A stretch of 64,000 nt of DNA, taken from the NCBI GenBank assembly GCA_964504135.1, contig CAZDCW010000004.1:1-64000 (forward strand). The letters are read 5' to 3'. The notes below the pieces were generated by a model, which was given only the letters and a program-made list of their open reading frames with translations, did not search any database and was not told the DNA's origin. The DNA is from JACPTG01 sp964504135 (GTDB lineage: Archaea; Nanobdellota; Nanobdellia; Woesearchaeales; UBA10216). A program made the position numbers and the translations under genes. Shown piece by piece: positions 1-7,961 of the stretch; position 1 is the first letter of the stretch; every line of letters starts with the position of its first letter.

Positions 1-76
1 ACATGGGAAACCTTTTTCCATATAAGATTAAGCATACTAAATTAGGTCACTTCGACTAGCGTATTACAGCTACTTT

Positions 77-376
77 ATGGTTAATGTGATTCAGGCTGGC
101 GGCTTGGGGTTGGCAGTTCTGGTAGCCGGCGGTACTGGTTACTGCATAGGCGGCAACCGGGCAGGTACGAGCGACCTTACTGTTGTTGCAGACCAGGCAG
201 GCCAGGTGAAGGCGATTTACACGCATAATGCTAATGGAAGGCAGGCCTGGGCTGCTGGTACTGATGGTTCTTTTCAGAGAGCAGATTCGTATTTTAGCCA
301 GGGTGTGGAAAAAGTCAGGGCTCCTGATGGGAAAGAATATATAATCAGAAGCTACGTTGAGAACCCCAAACCCTAA
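77..376 (+). CDS. Small hypothetical protein with N-terminal hydrophobic segment
   Basis: A 99-residue protein I do not recognise. Residues 4-24 are Gly/Ala/Val-rich and hydrophobic, so it may be an N-terminal membrane anchor or signal. The rest is polar with no cysteines and no known motif. It lies 33 bp before the TraB-family gene on the same strand and may be cotranscribed. Real coding is supported only by the clean start-to-stop frame and the absence of a better frame. Confidence 0.5.
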   Translation: MVNVIQAGGLGLAVLVAGGTGYCIGGNRAGTSDLTVVADQAGQVKAIYTHNANGRQAWAAGTDGSFQRADSYFSQGVEKVRAPDGKEYIIRSYVENPKP

Positions 377-409
377 GTTTTTAACCTTGGCCTGATTCTC
401 TTTTTTGAT

Positions 410-1069
410 ATGGACAATTTCAGGTTAGTTGGCACTTCGCATATATCAGCGGACAGCATAAGGGTTATTGAGCGGTCTTTTGATGAGTTTAGGCCTGAGA
501 TTGTTGCGGTGGAGCTTGACAGGGGAAGGCTCCATGCGCTTATGAGCGGTGTAAAGGCCGCTCCTTCCCTTTCTGACATCAGGCGCATTGGGCTGGGCGG
601 ATTTCTTTTTCTGGTGATTGGCGGCTTTCTTCAGGCAAGGCTTGGCGAGCACGTGGGTATTGTCCCTGGCTCTGACATGAGGAGGGCTGTGCTTCTTGCG
701 AGGGAAAGGAATATTCCTGTGGCCCTTATTGACAGGGACATTGCCATAACCATGAAAAGGTTTTCCAGGTATTTCACTTTCAGGGAAAAATTCCGGCTGT
801 TTGCCGATGTCTTATTGTCGCCCTTTTCAAAAAGGGTTAAGGTGGACCTTTCAAAGGTTCCTGACCACAAGCTTATAGCAATGCTTATGGAAGAGCTTAA
901 GGCAAAGTACCCTGGCATTTACAGGGTTCTTGTGGAGGAGCGGAATGTGCATATGGCAGAGGCGCTGGCCAGGATAATAGCTTCAAATCCTGATAAGCGG
1001 CTGCTTGCAGTGGTGGGGGCTGGCCATGAGGATGGGGTGTTAAGGCTGGTTCTGGAAAAAACAAGATAA
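410..1069 (+). CDS. TraB/PrgY/GumN family protein
   Basis: A 219-residue protein of the TraB family, named after a pheromone-shutdown protein and related to TIKI/GumN metalloprotease-like folds. The two family signatures are visible: GTSHIS near residues 8-13 and VGAGHEDG near the C-terminus, whose histidines are the proposed metal ligands. A hydrophobic stretch (about residues 63-78) may be a membrane segment. Archaeal homologues often have a longer membrane C-terminus that is absent here. Substrate unknown. Confidence 0.8.
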   Translation: MDNFRLVGTSHISADSIRVIERSFDEFRPEIVAVELDRGRLHALMSGVKAAPSLSDIRRIGLGGFLFLVIGGFLQARLGEHVGIVPGSDMRRAVLLARERNIPVALIDRDIAITMKRFSRYFTFREKFRLFADVLLSPFSKRVKVDLSKVPDHKLIAMLMEELKAKYPGIYRVLVEERNVHMAEALARIIASNPDKRLLAVVGAGHEDGVLRLVLEKTR

Positions 1070-1077
1070 TTTTTTAT

Positions 1078-1635
1078 ATGGTTTTATCCAGTTGCGGGTT
1101 GATGAAAGGCAACTCCAAAACCAAAACTTATTCTGGCTCAATGGACCGGATCAAGAGTGGGATGAGGGTGTTATTTGGGCTTTTTTGGCTCATTGATGCC
1201 GCTCTGAAGTGGCAGCCAGGCTTTAGAGCGGAATATCTTGATATTCTTGTTGAAGCTGCAAATGGCCAGCCTGGATGGCTGGCGCCCTGGTTTAATTTTT
1301 GGATAGCAACTGTTTCCCCCCATGTCACTTTTTTTTCATTCGCAACTGCAGTGCTGGAAACAGCCATCGCTATCACCCTAATTTTCGGATTTGCCCGCAA
1401 AGTAAGTTATACTCTAGCCCTCGGGTTTAGCCTGCTTATATGGTCCACAGCAGAAGGTTTTGGCGGCCCATATACGGCTGGAGCAACAGACATAGGGACC
1501 GGAATAATTTACGCGATGGTTTTTTTGGCTTTCATAGTGCTGAATGCAAATTCAGGCACCAGCAAATATAGCCTGGATTACTGGTTAGAAAAGCACATTT
1601 CATGGTGGCACAAGGTTGCTGAAATAAAAATATAG
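1078..1635 (+). CDS. DoxX-like integral membrane protein
   Basis: A 185-residue protein with about four hydrophobic segments and the DoxX-like features: an early Arg/Gly-rich turn before TM1, 'LIDAALKW', and a C-terminal half rich in Gly/Ala helices. DoxX proteins are small membrane proteins linked in some organisms to thiosulfate:quinone oxidoreductase or redox stress, but the family is broad. An alternative start is the ATG at 1102, which removes eight residues. It begins 8 bp after the TraB-family gene. Exact role unknown. Confidence 0.65.
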   Translation: MVLSSCGLMKGNSKTKTYSGSMDRIKSGMRVLFGLFWLIDAALKWQPGFRAEYLDILVEAANGQPGWLAPWFNFWIATVSPHVTFFSFATAVLETAIAITLIFGFARKVSYTLALGFSLLIWSTAEGFGGPYTAGATDIGTGIIYAMVFLAFIVLNANSGTSKYSLDYWLEKHISWWHKVAEIKI

Positions 1636-1647
1636 CTGCTCGCCAGG

Positions 1648-1745
1648 AAAAAGGCCACAAACCGGCCTTAATGATGGCTATCGGCAGGATAAGAGTGATA
1701 GCCCCGGGCGGACACTCACTGTTTTTGTTAGTGGCCTTTTTTTTT
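1648..1745. terminator. Long inverted repeat with T-run between convergent genes
   Basis: AAAAAGGCCAC (1648-1658) is the reverse complement of GTGGCCTTTTT (1731-1741), and a T-run follows. It lies between the ends of the converging DoxX-like and Bro-N genes and could end transcription from the left. A related AAAAAGGCCACA string recurs at about 2785, on the other side of the Bro-N element. Confidence 0.45.
1698..1712. repeat. attL-like 15-bp copy of the tRNA-Gln 3' end
   Basis: ATAGCCCCGGGCGGA is identical to 2844-2858, which covers the 3' end of the tRNA-Gln gene (2846-2937, minus strand). Such a displaced tRNA 3'-end copy is the usual scar of tyrosine-integrase insertion at a tRNA. The two copies enclose about 1.15 kb holding only the Bro-N gene, so most of the element, including any integrase, has been lost or was never there. 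Confidence 0.6.
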
Positions 1746-1774
1746 GACTATTTTGTTGGCGTTAAAGGTCTGCC

Positions 1775-2611
1775 TTACTTCTTCTCTAAGCGCTTTCTTT
1801 TCTCTTTTTCCGGCGCATCTAGGTAGTTTTCAGGTGTTGAAACTTTTTTACCGCTTCTCTTCTCAAGCTCTTTTCTGGCAACTCCCGCAACAATTCCACC
1901 TTCCCTTGCCGCTTTCTTGTTTTCGATAAAACCTTTTGCATCCTTGTTTCTTGCAATATTTGTTGTAGATGCCTCCCCAAGCATTGAGAAAATAAGCTCA
2001 AGGTCATTCATGTGGTCTCTTAAGTTTTCTTTCTTTAGGCTTTTAAGTTTTTTGTAGTCTTCAACTGTTTTGCCAAAGGTTGCCTTGCTTATTTCGTTTG
2101 TAAGTATGGCGTATTCTTTGTCCTCTTTTACCCCTCTGCCTTTCCATTCATCGGTCAGTTCATACCTTATAGCTATGCCTCTTACCCTTTTTTCTATCCA
2201 GCCTTCAGAATAACCTTTTGCCTTGTAAATCTCCTTTATCCTGGCCTGGGCAATCTCAGGATTCTCTATCTCCTGAATCCGTTCATAACCAACCTGTGCT
2301 AGCCACTGTTTGAATGGCTCTGCTTTGGGTGAGGGGATTGACTGTATGATTCTGAACATGTCTTTGGTGTTAGCACAGTCTGTTTCGTAGTATTTGCCAT
2401 CTTCTGACCTTAATTTCAGTTGTACCCAAATTGGGGACAACTCAAGTTGAACGAATTCCCTGCCCTTGACTTTTCCCCAATACTGCCTCGGAGTTGGACT
2501 GTCTGTTAGGGCTTGAACCACATCAACAACCGAGAAATACCATTCATTGTTATGCCAAATCCTTCTAATCTTTTTATCCTGAAATACCACAAGTGCCCTG
2601 TTTTTGTCCAT
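1775..2611 (-). CDS. BRO-N domain antirepressor (DinD-like)
   Basis: A 278-residue protein whose first about 110 residues match the BRO family N-terminal DNA-binding domain of phage antirepressors (FQDKKIRRIWHNNEWYFSV, VVDVVQALT, YWGKVKGRE). The remainder, ending in a Lys/Arg-rich tail, resembles DinD-type DNA-damage-inducible proteins (FKQWLAQVGYERI, Asn/Lys-rich helices). Such genes belong to phages and integrated elements. A TATA-like TTTAAATAT lies about 35 bp upstream (near 2645), preceded by a tandem GTCCAGT repeat. The gene sits alone inside the 15-bp repeats derived from tRNA-Gln. Confidence 0.85.
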   Translation of the reverse strand: MDKNRALVVFQDKKIRRIWHNNEWYFSVVDVVQALTDSPTPRQYWGKVKGREFVQLELSPIWVQLKLRSEDGKYYETDCANTKDMFRIIQSIPSPKAEPFKQWLAQVGYERIQEIENPEIAQARIKEIYKAKGYSEGWIEKRVRGIAIRYELTDEWKGRGVKEDKEYAILTNEISKATFGKTVEDYKKLKSLKKENLRDHMNDLELIFSMLGEASTTNIARNKDAKGFIENKKAAREGGIVAGVARKELEKRSGKKVSTPENYLDAPEKEKRKRLEKK

Positions 2612-2843
2612 TTTGCCTCAACTGCTATGCTTCTTTTCAGGCTTTTAAATATCTTGCCCCCCACCTGTCCAGTGTCCAGTGGGTATGTTAGGTTCATTAT
2701 ACGAGATTTTCCCAACATCTCCGTAATTTTTTCGGTTTTAGATAAATTGCAGATAACTCAAAATGGGCATACTTTATGCTTCCAAAAAAAGGCCACAGAA
2801 ATTTTAATCCCAATTCCACCGGTCTCTGACCGGCGGTTGTTTA

Positions 2844-2858
2844 ATAGCCCCGGGCGGA
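2844..2858. repeat. attR-like 15-bp core in the tRNA-Gln 3' end
   Basis: This is the partner of the copy at 1698-1712. It includes the last 13 bases of the intact tRNA-Gln gene (from 2846) plus two flanking bases. The intact tRNA lies outside the element, as expected after 3'-end integration. Confidence 0.6.
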
Positions 2859-2937
2859 TTCGAACCGCCGTCTCAGGCTTTCCTCAGCTTTTTGGGCTGC
2901 CAAAGGCCCGAATGCTTGGCCGCTGCACCACGGGGCT
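2846..2937 (-). tRNA. tRNA-Gln (TTG) with a 20-nt intron
   Basis: Read on the minus strand, the 7-bp acceptor AGCCCCG pairs with CGGGGCT, the T arm is GGCGG/TTCGAAT/CCGCC, and the D stem is GTGC/GCAT. The anticodon loop CTTTGG-A carries TTG. The 3' side of the anticodon stem (GCCTG) only appears after 20 extra bases, which places an intron at the canonical archaeal position 37/38 (plus-strand 2880-2899). Removing it gives a 72-nt tRNA with a full cloverleaf. No CCA is encoded. Its 3' end is the target of the Bro-N element. Confidence 0.9.
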
Positions 2938-2979
2938 GCAGCCCTGGTTCGTTTACCCGCTTTTTTAAAGCTTTGGCAA

Positions 2980-3468
2980 ATGAATTTAAACTGCCCTTTC
3001 CAGGGGTTGCTGATGCTTGTCTTTGCAGCCGCAGCTTATTTGATGGGGTCCCTTAACTTTGCCCATCTGGCTGGCAGGCTGAAGGGAGTTGATTTGCGCT
3101 CAGGCCGGTTCAGGAATTACGGCGCTTCAAACGTGAGGTCGGTTCTTGGCTGGAAATGGGGGTTTGCCGTTGCAGTGCTGGAGATTGTCAAGGGCGCGAT
3201 GGCGGTTGCGCTGCCTGTTTTCCTTAGTGTGGAATGGGTTGCATATCTTTGCGCTGCTCTGGTTGTGGCCGGCCACCGTTTTCCCTTTTACCTTGGCTTT
3301 AGGGGCGGCAAGGGCGTTGCCTCTGGTTCAGGCGCCTTTGGGTTTCTTCTGGCGTACTACCGCAGCCCTGCTGCTGCGTTGGCTGCATTGGCCTTCTTCT
3401 CTTATGCCGTGGCCGTGAGCCCCATGTTCAGAAGCAGGCTTGTTTTGCTTATACGCCGGTTAGCATGA
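2980..3468 (+). CDS. plsY: PlsY-like glycerol-3-phosphate acyltransferase
   Basis: A 162-residue polytopic membrane protein, slightly short for PlsY (about 190-210). The family motifs are in order: GSLNFAHLAGR near the N-terminus (GSIPxA motif), NYGASNVRS (GxxNxxR motif), then GHRFPFYLGFRGGKGVA (acyl-phosphate/substrate loop). PlsY acylates glycerol-3-phosphate in bacterial membranes and is unexpected in an archaeon with ether lipids, so the substrate may differ. The start may be the ATG at 3013. It converges on, and overlaps by 20 bp, the kinase gene on the other strand. Confidence 0.75.
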   Translation: MNLNCPFQGLLMLVFAAAAYLMGSLNFAHLAGRLKGVDLRSGRFRNYGASNVRSVLGWKWGFAVAVLEIVKGAMAVALPVFLSVEWVAYLCAALVVAGHRFPFYLGFRGGKGVASGSGAFGFLLAYYRSPAAALAALAFFSYAVAVSPMFRSRLVLLIRRLA

Positions 3469-4024
3469 GCTGGCCAGCCAGCCCGGCAAACAATATTATG
3501 AAGAGATTGTCATCCAGGTCTTTTGTATAAAGCTCTGCTATTGTCGCTGTCAGCGCCATCGGCAAGGCCACTGCCAGGCTGCCCAGCGCCAAAGTCCCAA
3601 CCACCAGGCTCACCGCAGCGCCTGCAGCCCCTCCTTCAAGCGTCTTTCCCGTGTGCCCTATGTCTGTCCTTCCGAATAATTTGCCCCCTATGTGCGCTGC
3701 AAGGTCTCCGAATACCATCATGAGTATGGCTGCCACTGCAATTTCTTTCTTGAACACTGCCAGGGCGATTGTTATCGCGATCATTGTGGTGGTTGGAGTG
3801 AAAAAAGTCCTGGTTTCCTTTTCATGCAGCAGCCCTTGTCCTATGGGAAGCCTGAACCCATACTGGACCCTCAGAAAGTCAATCAGGAGAAACGCAAGCA
3901 GCAGGATGAAGGGAAAGTATAGCGCCTGCCTGCCATAGGATTTTTCTATCCAAAGGTATATTAAAAGCACAATGCCCCAGGAGAGGTGCACGGCTTTTCT
4001 TCCCAGCTCCTTTTCCAGGCCCAT
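3449..4024 (-). CDS. Dolichol kinase / CTP-transfer family membrane protein
   Basis: A 191-residue protein with about six hydrophobic segments. It starts with GRKAVHLSWG and carries GDLAAHIGGKLFGR followed by GHTGKTLEGGAAG, the signature of the SEC59/VTE5/CdsA-like CTP-dependent kinases and cytidylyltransferases of isoprenoid alcohols and lipids. Likely role: phosphorylation or CDP-activation of polyprenols or archaeal lipid precursors. A related domain forms the C-terminal half of the protein at 5950-6981. Exact substrate is not readable from the sequence. Confidence 0.75.
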   Translation of the reverse strand: MGLEKELGRKAVHLSWGIVLLIYLWIEKSYGRQALYFPFILLLAFLLIDFLRVQYGFRLPIGQGLLHEKETRTFFTPTTTMIAITIALAVFKKEIAVAAILMMVFGDLAAHIGGKLFGRTDIGHTGKTLEGGAAGAAVSLVVGTLALGSLAVALPMALTATIAELYTKDLDDNLFIILFAGLAGQLMLTGV

Positions 4025-4119
4025 CCAGGGCTTTCTTCAGCCGGCTGGTTTATATACGTTGCGGTAGTGGGAGTCAGGTGTTCGCAAACCTTTTATAGCT
4101 CGCTGCGGCTTCTGCCTTT

Positions 4120-5355
4120 ATGGATTTTTCAGCGGTTTTGGCGCGGCTTAGGCCTTCTCCAGGGGAGAGGAGGAAGGTTAAGGCAGCTGTGGCCTCTTTT
4201 GTTGGAAGGCTGAGGGTGCCTGGCGCCAGGGTTGTTGTTGGCGGCTCCATCGCCAAGGATACGTGGATTTCTGGTGTGCATGACATTGACATTTTTGTTT
4301 GCTTTGCATACAATAGGTACAAGTCCAGGTCTGCGGGATTGTCTGTCCTTCTGGAGGCCTCGCTTAAGTCTTCAGGGCTTGAGTTCAGGAGGCTGCATGG
4401 AAGCCGTGATTACTTCCAGGTTCAATGGCAGGGCTTTTCTTTTGAGGCTGTCCCTGTCTTGGATATTCGCAGGCCAGGCCAGGCTTTGAACATTACGGAT
4501 GCGAGCATGCTGCATGCAAGGTGGGTTAAGGCGCATGTTGGAGAGGCCATGGCTGACGATGTCAGGCTGCTTAAGGCTTTTTGTGCTGCGCAGGGCTGTT
4601 ATGGCGCTGAGAGCTATATCAGGGGCTTTTCGGGCTACGTATGCGAGGTGCTGGTTGCACATTACGGCTCATTTAAGGCTGTTCTTAGGGCTTCTTTGAA
4701 GTGGAAGGATAAGGAGGCTGTTGATTTTTCTGGCTTCTACAGGGGAAGGAGGGTTTTGGGTTTGATGAACGAGTCCAAGACTCAGAGCCCGGTCATTGTT
4801 GTCGACCCTGTTGACAAGTCCAGGAATGCTGCTGCCGCCCTTGGTATGGAAAAGCTGGAGGCGTTCAGGCATGCCGCAAGGTCCTTTCTCAGGCGTCCTT
4901 CAGAATCCTTTTTTTCGCATGATTTGCCGTCAGCCGGTGATATGCTTGGAAGTCTTGGCGCCGGTGTTGTTGTTGAGGCGTGGCCTGTAATGGGCAGGCG
5001 TGACGTGGTGAACATGAAAATTGTAAAGGTTCAACAGTTCATTGTTCAGCAGCTGGCCAGGCACGGTTTCAGGCTGCTGGATTCAGGGATTAAATGGGGG
5101 GGCTCTGCCTTGCTTTGGTTCAGGCTCGCTTCGGTTAAGCTGCCTGAATTGGAGATTTTACCCGGGCCCCCTGTATCGGCTGATGCCAGGCATCTTTCTG
5201 CGTTCAGGAAGCTGCATTCCCGCGTTGTTGCCAGGAAGGGCAGGCTTGTGGCTTACAGGAGGAGGAAGTTCAGGACTGCCGGGGAGCTGGTGGCTTCCCT
5301 GCTTAAGGCCCCTTACGTTAAGGAGAGGGTTAGGAGGGCGGTGTTGAATGCTTGA
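4120..5355 (+). CDS. cca: CCA-adding tRNA nucleotidyltransferase, archaeal class I
   Basis: A 411-residue enzyme that adds or repairs the 3'-CCA of tRNAs, which matters here because the tRNA genes lack CCA. The nucleotidyltransferase motif GGSIAKDTWISGVHDIDIF starts at residue 41, with the catalytic acids D55 and D57. The length and the later body/tail sequence fit the archaeal class I type. A TATA-like CTTTTATAG about 28 bp upstream of the ATG suggests a leaderless transcript. The stop overlaps the following DedA gene by 8 bp. Confidence 0.93.
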   Translation: MDFSAVLARLRPSPGERRKVKAAVASFVGRLRVPGARVVVGGSIAKDTWISGVHDIDIFVCFAYNRYKSRSAGLSVLLEASLKSSGLEFRRLHGSRDYFQVQWQGFSFEAVPVLDIRRPGQALNITDASMLHARWVKAHVGEAMADDVRLLKAFCAAQGCYGAESYIRGFSGYVCEVLVAHYGSFKAVLRASLKWKDKEAVDFSGFYRGRRVLGLMNESKTQSPVIVVDPVDKSRNAAAALGMEKLEAFRHAARSFLRRPSESFFSHDLPSAGDMLGSLGAGVVVEAWPVMGRRDVVNMKIVKVQQFIVQQLARHGFRLLDSGIKWGGSALLWFRLASVKLPELEILPGPPVSADARHLSAFRKLHSRVVARKGRLVAYRRRKFRTAGELVASLLKAPYVKERVRRAVLNA

Positions 5356-5953
5356 GTTGCTGGGATTTGTTGCCGATGCCATTACCGGCTTTATCGGGCT
5401 TGTTGGTTACGCCGGAATCTTTGTCCTTATGCTGCTTGAGGGCACGCCCACCCCTGTTCCGGCAGAGCTTGTGATGCCTTTTGCAGGCTTCCTCGCTGCC
5501 GAGGGAAAGTTAAACCTGATTGCGGTGATTCTTGTAGGCACTGCCGGCGTTGTTGCCGGAAACGTCGTGTCCTATTTTATCGGCGTGAGGCTTGGCCTGC
5601 CTTTTTTGCACAGGTATGGGCGGTTTTTGCTTATCAGGCGTTCTGATGTGGACTGGGCTGTGCAGTGGTTCAGCAGGCAGGGCGGCAGGACAATTTTCAT
5701 CAGCAGGTTTGTTCCTGTTGTGAGGCATATTATTTCAGCTCCGGCAGGGGTTGCGGGCATGAATCTGCCAAAGTTCATCCTGTTCACTTTCCTTGGTGCG
5801 CTGATTTACAATTCATTTCTCGCCTTCCTTGGCTTTTTCCTTGGTGAAAACTGGCATCTTATCAGCAGGTACGGGGAACTCGCCAGCTTTGTGGTCATCC
5901 TGTTTATGGCCGCTGCGGCTTTTATGTACATCAGGAGGCATTTGCGGGCATGA
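5348..5953 (+). CDS. DedA family membrane protein
   Basis: A 201-residue polytopic protein of the DedA/VTT family, whose members act as polyprenyl-phosphate or phospholipid flippases. Visible family features are the ExxxPxPxE-like loop (EGTPTPVPAELVMPFAG) and the GRTIFISRFVPVVRHIISAPAG helix with its conserved arginines. It overlaps the CCA gene by 8 bp and the PAP2-fusion gene by 4 bp. The context of a phosphatase and polyprenol kinases supports a role in recycling a polyprenyl phosphate carrier. Confidence 0.88.
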   Translation: MLELLGFVADAITGFIGLVGYAGIFVLMLLEGTPTPVPAELVMPFAGFLAAEGKLNLIAVILVGTAGVVAGNVVSYFIGVRLGLPFLHRYGRFLLIRRSDVDWAVQWFSRQGGRTIFISRFVPVVRHIISAPAGVAGMNLPKFILFTFLGALIYNSFLAFLGFFLGENWHLISRYGELASFVVILFMAAAAFMYIRRHLRA

Positions 5954-6981
5954 TATCTGAGGTTGCCTCGGCAGTGTCAGCATCTGCCTTTTTAGTCGTG
6001 GCTGCAGTCCCGCTCGCGTACCTTTTTTTTTCCAACAGGTCAGGGATGAAGAATATTCTTCCGGGAGTTTACCTTTCAATAATCTTTTCTCTTGTTTTTA
6101 GCTATGCGCTGAAGTTTATCCTGGGCGTTGAGAGGCCTGGCGGCCTGTATGTGAATTTTGCCTTTACACAGCTTCCCGACTATTCCTTTCCAAGCAGCCA
6201 CGCTGCCCTGGCCTTTGCGCCTTTGGCCTTTTTCAGGGGAAGGCTTTCGTTTTTATGGCTTGCTTACGCCTTGATTGTGAGTGGCAGCAGGGTTTTGCTT
6301 GGCCTGCACACTGTGCCTGATGTTATAGCCGGTTCGTTGCTCGGCTATTTCATCGGGCTGTTTTTCGCGAGGAATTCAAGGCTTTCGGGGGGATTCCTTG
6401 AAATGCGAAGGCAGGCATTTCATCTGGCTCTTGGGCTTTCCATCGCTTACCTGGCTTACAGGGGCATTGTGACAGCGCCTGTGCTTGCGGTTGTCCTGGC
6501 TGCAGGCCTGCTTTTGTCGCAGGCTGCCTCCCAGGTTAGGATTCCTTTGGTCAGCAGGATCCTTGAGGTGTTCGAGAGGCCGCGGGATATTGCAGTTTTT
6601 CCTGGAAGGGGCGCTTTTTTTCTGGTGCTTGGCTGCATGCTGTCACTTGTTTTGTTCCCCAGGGATGTTGCCTTGGCTTCGGTTATGATTCTCTCGCTTG
6701 GCGACTCATTTTCCCATTTGGTCGGCCGTTTTTTCGGCAGGACTCCTCAGCCTTTCAGTGTTAAGCTTGTTGAGGGCACTGTTGCGGGCATGGCTGCTGG
6801 TTTCCTTGGCGCTTTGCTTTTCGTTGGCGTCTGGGAGGCGCTCTTTGCGGCTTTTTTCGCAATGCTCGCAGAGGCGGTTGAGCTGGGCTTTCACAGGAGT
6901 TTCCTCAACGACAACCTGGTTGTTCCAATGGTTGCGGGAATTTCTGTATTGGTTTTCAGGGTTGTTTTTGGAGTGGTTTAG
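5950..6981 (+). CDS. Fusion of PAP2 phosphatase and dolichol-kinase-like domain
   Basis: A 343-residue membrane protein with two recognisable halves. Residues about 1-150 form a PAP2 lipid phosphatase: KFILGVERPGG, then FPSSHAALA, then SRVLLGLHTVPDVIAG, which supply the three catalytic motifs. Residues about 155-343 begin with RRQAFHLALG and contain GDSFSHLVGRFFGR and LVEGTVAG, matching the polyprenol/dolichol kinase family also seen at 3449-4024. Joining a phosphatase and a kinase of the same class of lipid in one chain is unusual. No stop or frameshift interrupts the reading frame. Confidence 0.8.
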   Translation: MISEVASAVSASAFLVVAAVPLAYLFFSNRSGMKNILPGVYLSIIFSLVFSYALKFILGVERPGGLYVNFAFTQLPDYSFPSSHAALAFAPLAFFRGRLSFLWLAYALIVSGSRVLLGLHTVPDVIAGSLLGYFIGLFFARNSRLSGGFLEMRRQAFHLALGLSIAYLAYRGIVTAPVLAVVLAAGLLLSQAASQVRIPLVSRILEVFERPRDIAVFPGRGAFFLVLGCMLSLVLFPRDVALASVMILSLGDSFSHLVGRFFGRTPQPFSVKLVEGTVAGMAAGFLGALLFVGVWEALFAAFFAMLAEAVELGFHRSFLNDNLVVPMVAGISVLVFRVVFGVV

Positions 6982-7016
6982 GGTTTTCCGGGTTGCCTTA
7001 TGCTGAGTGCTGCTTA

Positions 7017-7263
7017 ATGCATATTCAAAGCGTTAACCTTGCCCAAATCAAGCGGAGCTTGATTGGGCCCAATTACGGCCAGTGCCGTAGTTTGGGCAAA
7101 GCCGTGAACGAAGCTGGGCCGTACACGTTACGAATCTGCTGCGGCACGAACAAGCCACAGCCTGCTACTTATTGTAAGTCCGTTATTGTTTGCAGGCTGA
7201 ATCATCATGCTAGACTGATGTCAAACGCACAAAACGCAGGGATACAAAGAATAATAAGCTGAT
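7017..7263. repeat. Intergenic palindromic repeat, copy A
   Basis: Non-coding stretch between the PAP2 fusion and a Nudix gene. Bases 7039-7085 are an exact inverted copy of 46343-46389 (47 bp). Inside are hairpins such as CCCAAATCAAGC/GCTTGATTGGG. Looser similarity to copy C continues to about 7165 (CCACAGCCTGCTA). I see no protein or RNA gene here. Confidence 0.7.
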
Positions 7264-7280
7264 GGCGGAATGCATCGGGC

Positions 7281-7733
7281 ATGATTGTAAAGGCAGGCCT
7301 TGCATTAGTCATGTCAGGAAAGCTACTTCTGGTGAAAAAGAAGGGGCTTAGGCAGCTGATAATGCCTGGCGGAAAGGTGAGGGCTGGTGAATCCTTCAGG
7401 CAGGCGCTGCAGAGGGAGCTTCAGGAGGAACTGGGGACTAAGGCAGGAAACCTAAGGCTTCTGGGAAGATTCAGCGACGTTGCCGCAGGGCGAAGAGAGC
7501 TTTTGAGAATAACGCTTTTTTCAGGAAAGCTGTCCGGCAGGCCCAGGCCGGGGTCTGAAATCGAAAGGCTGGTATGGGTAAAGTCAGGCGGCGCCCGGGT
7601 TTCGCCGATTGTTAAAAACGCCATTCCTGAAAAGGAAGGCCTTGCTTTAGCTGTAATCCCTCCATGTGTGGCCGCATGCTGTGCACTTAAGGAACTTGGT
7701 TTCGGGCTCGTCGCCAGCCCTGGTCTGGACTAG
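7281..7733 (+). CDS. Nudix hydrolase
   Basis: A 150-residue protein with a full Nudix box running from G31 to T53: G31, E37, then REL at 45-47 and EE at 49-50. These bind Mg2+ and cleave nucleoside diphosphates linked to another group. The substrate cannot be told. The last 87 bases overlap the 3' end of the convergent TFS gene on the other strand, so its C-terminus past about residue 122 may be poorly constrained. Confidence 0.85.
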   Translation: MIVKAGLALVMSGKLLLVKKKGLRQLIMPGGKVRAGESFRQALQRELQEELGTKAGNLRLLGRFSDVAAGRRELLRITLFSGKLSGRPRPGSEIERLVWVKSGGARVSPIVKNAIPEKEGLALAVIPPCVAACCALKELGFGLVASPGLD

Positions 7734-7955
7734 CCAGTAATAAGCGGACTTGCTGTCGCATTTTGTGCATTCTGCAGGCGTTTTTGGGAGCACATCCTCC
7801 TGTTTTTCAACAACCTCTATGCCTGAGGAGGCTCCAAGCTTCTCAGTTATCTTGGCCTCCGCCGTGCCCTCAGAATAGCCGCAGCCGCAGGCCATGAGGG
7901 CGCCGTTTTTTTTTGGCCTGAGGATGGAGCCGCACTTGGGGCAGAACAGACCCAT
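7647..7955 (-). CDS. tfs: Transcription factor S (TFS/TFIIS-like)
   Basis: A 102-residue archaeal cleavage factor for RNA polymerase. It has an N-terminal RPB9-like zinc ribbon (CPKCG, then CGCG) and a C-terminal TFIIS-like ribbon (CTKCDSKSAYYWLVQTR, then CTACGHTW). The acidic hairpin tip is present as AGDEPET, whose Asp-Glu pair stimulates transcript cleavage in backtracked polymerase. It is followed by signal peptidase upstream on the same strand (6 bp). The 3' end overlaps the Nudix gene. Confidence 0.92.
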   Translation of the reverse strand: MGLFCPKCGSILRPKKNGALMACGCGYSEGTAEAKITEKLGASSGIEVVEKQEDVLPKTPAECTKCDSKSAYYWLVQTRAGDEPETKFLKCTACGHTWRDYS

Positions 7956-7961
7956 GAAGCA

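Noticed and set aside
2513..2968. A 151-codon plus-strand frame spanning the tRNA-Gln
   Set aside because: It runs through the tRNA gene and the upstream part of the Bro-N gene; neither end looks coding.
6982..7280. A protein gene in the space before the first Nudix gene
   Set aside because: The only frame (from 6993) runs through hairpins shared with the repeat at 46204-46466 and shows no coding pattern.
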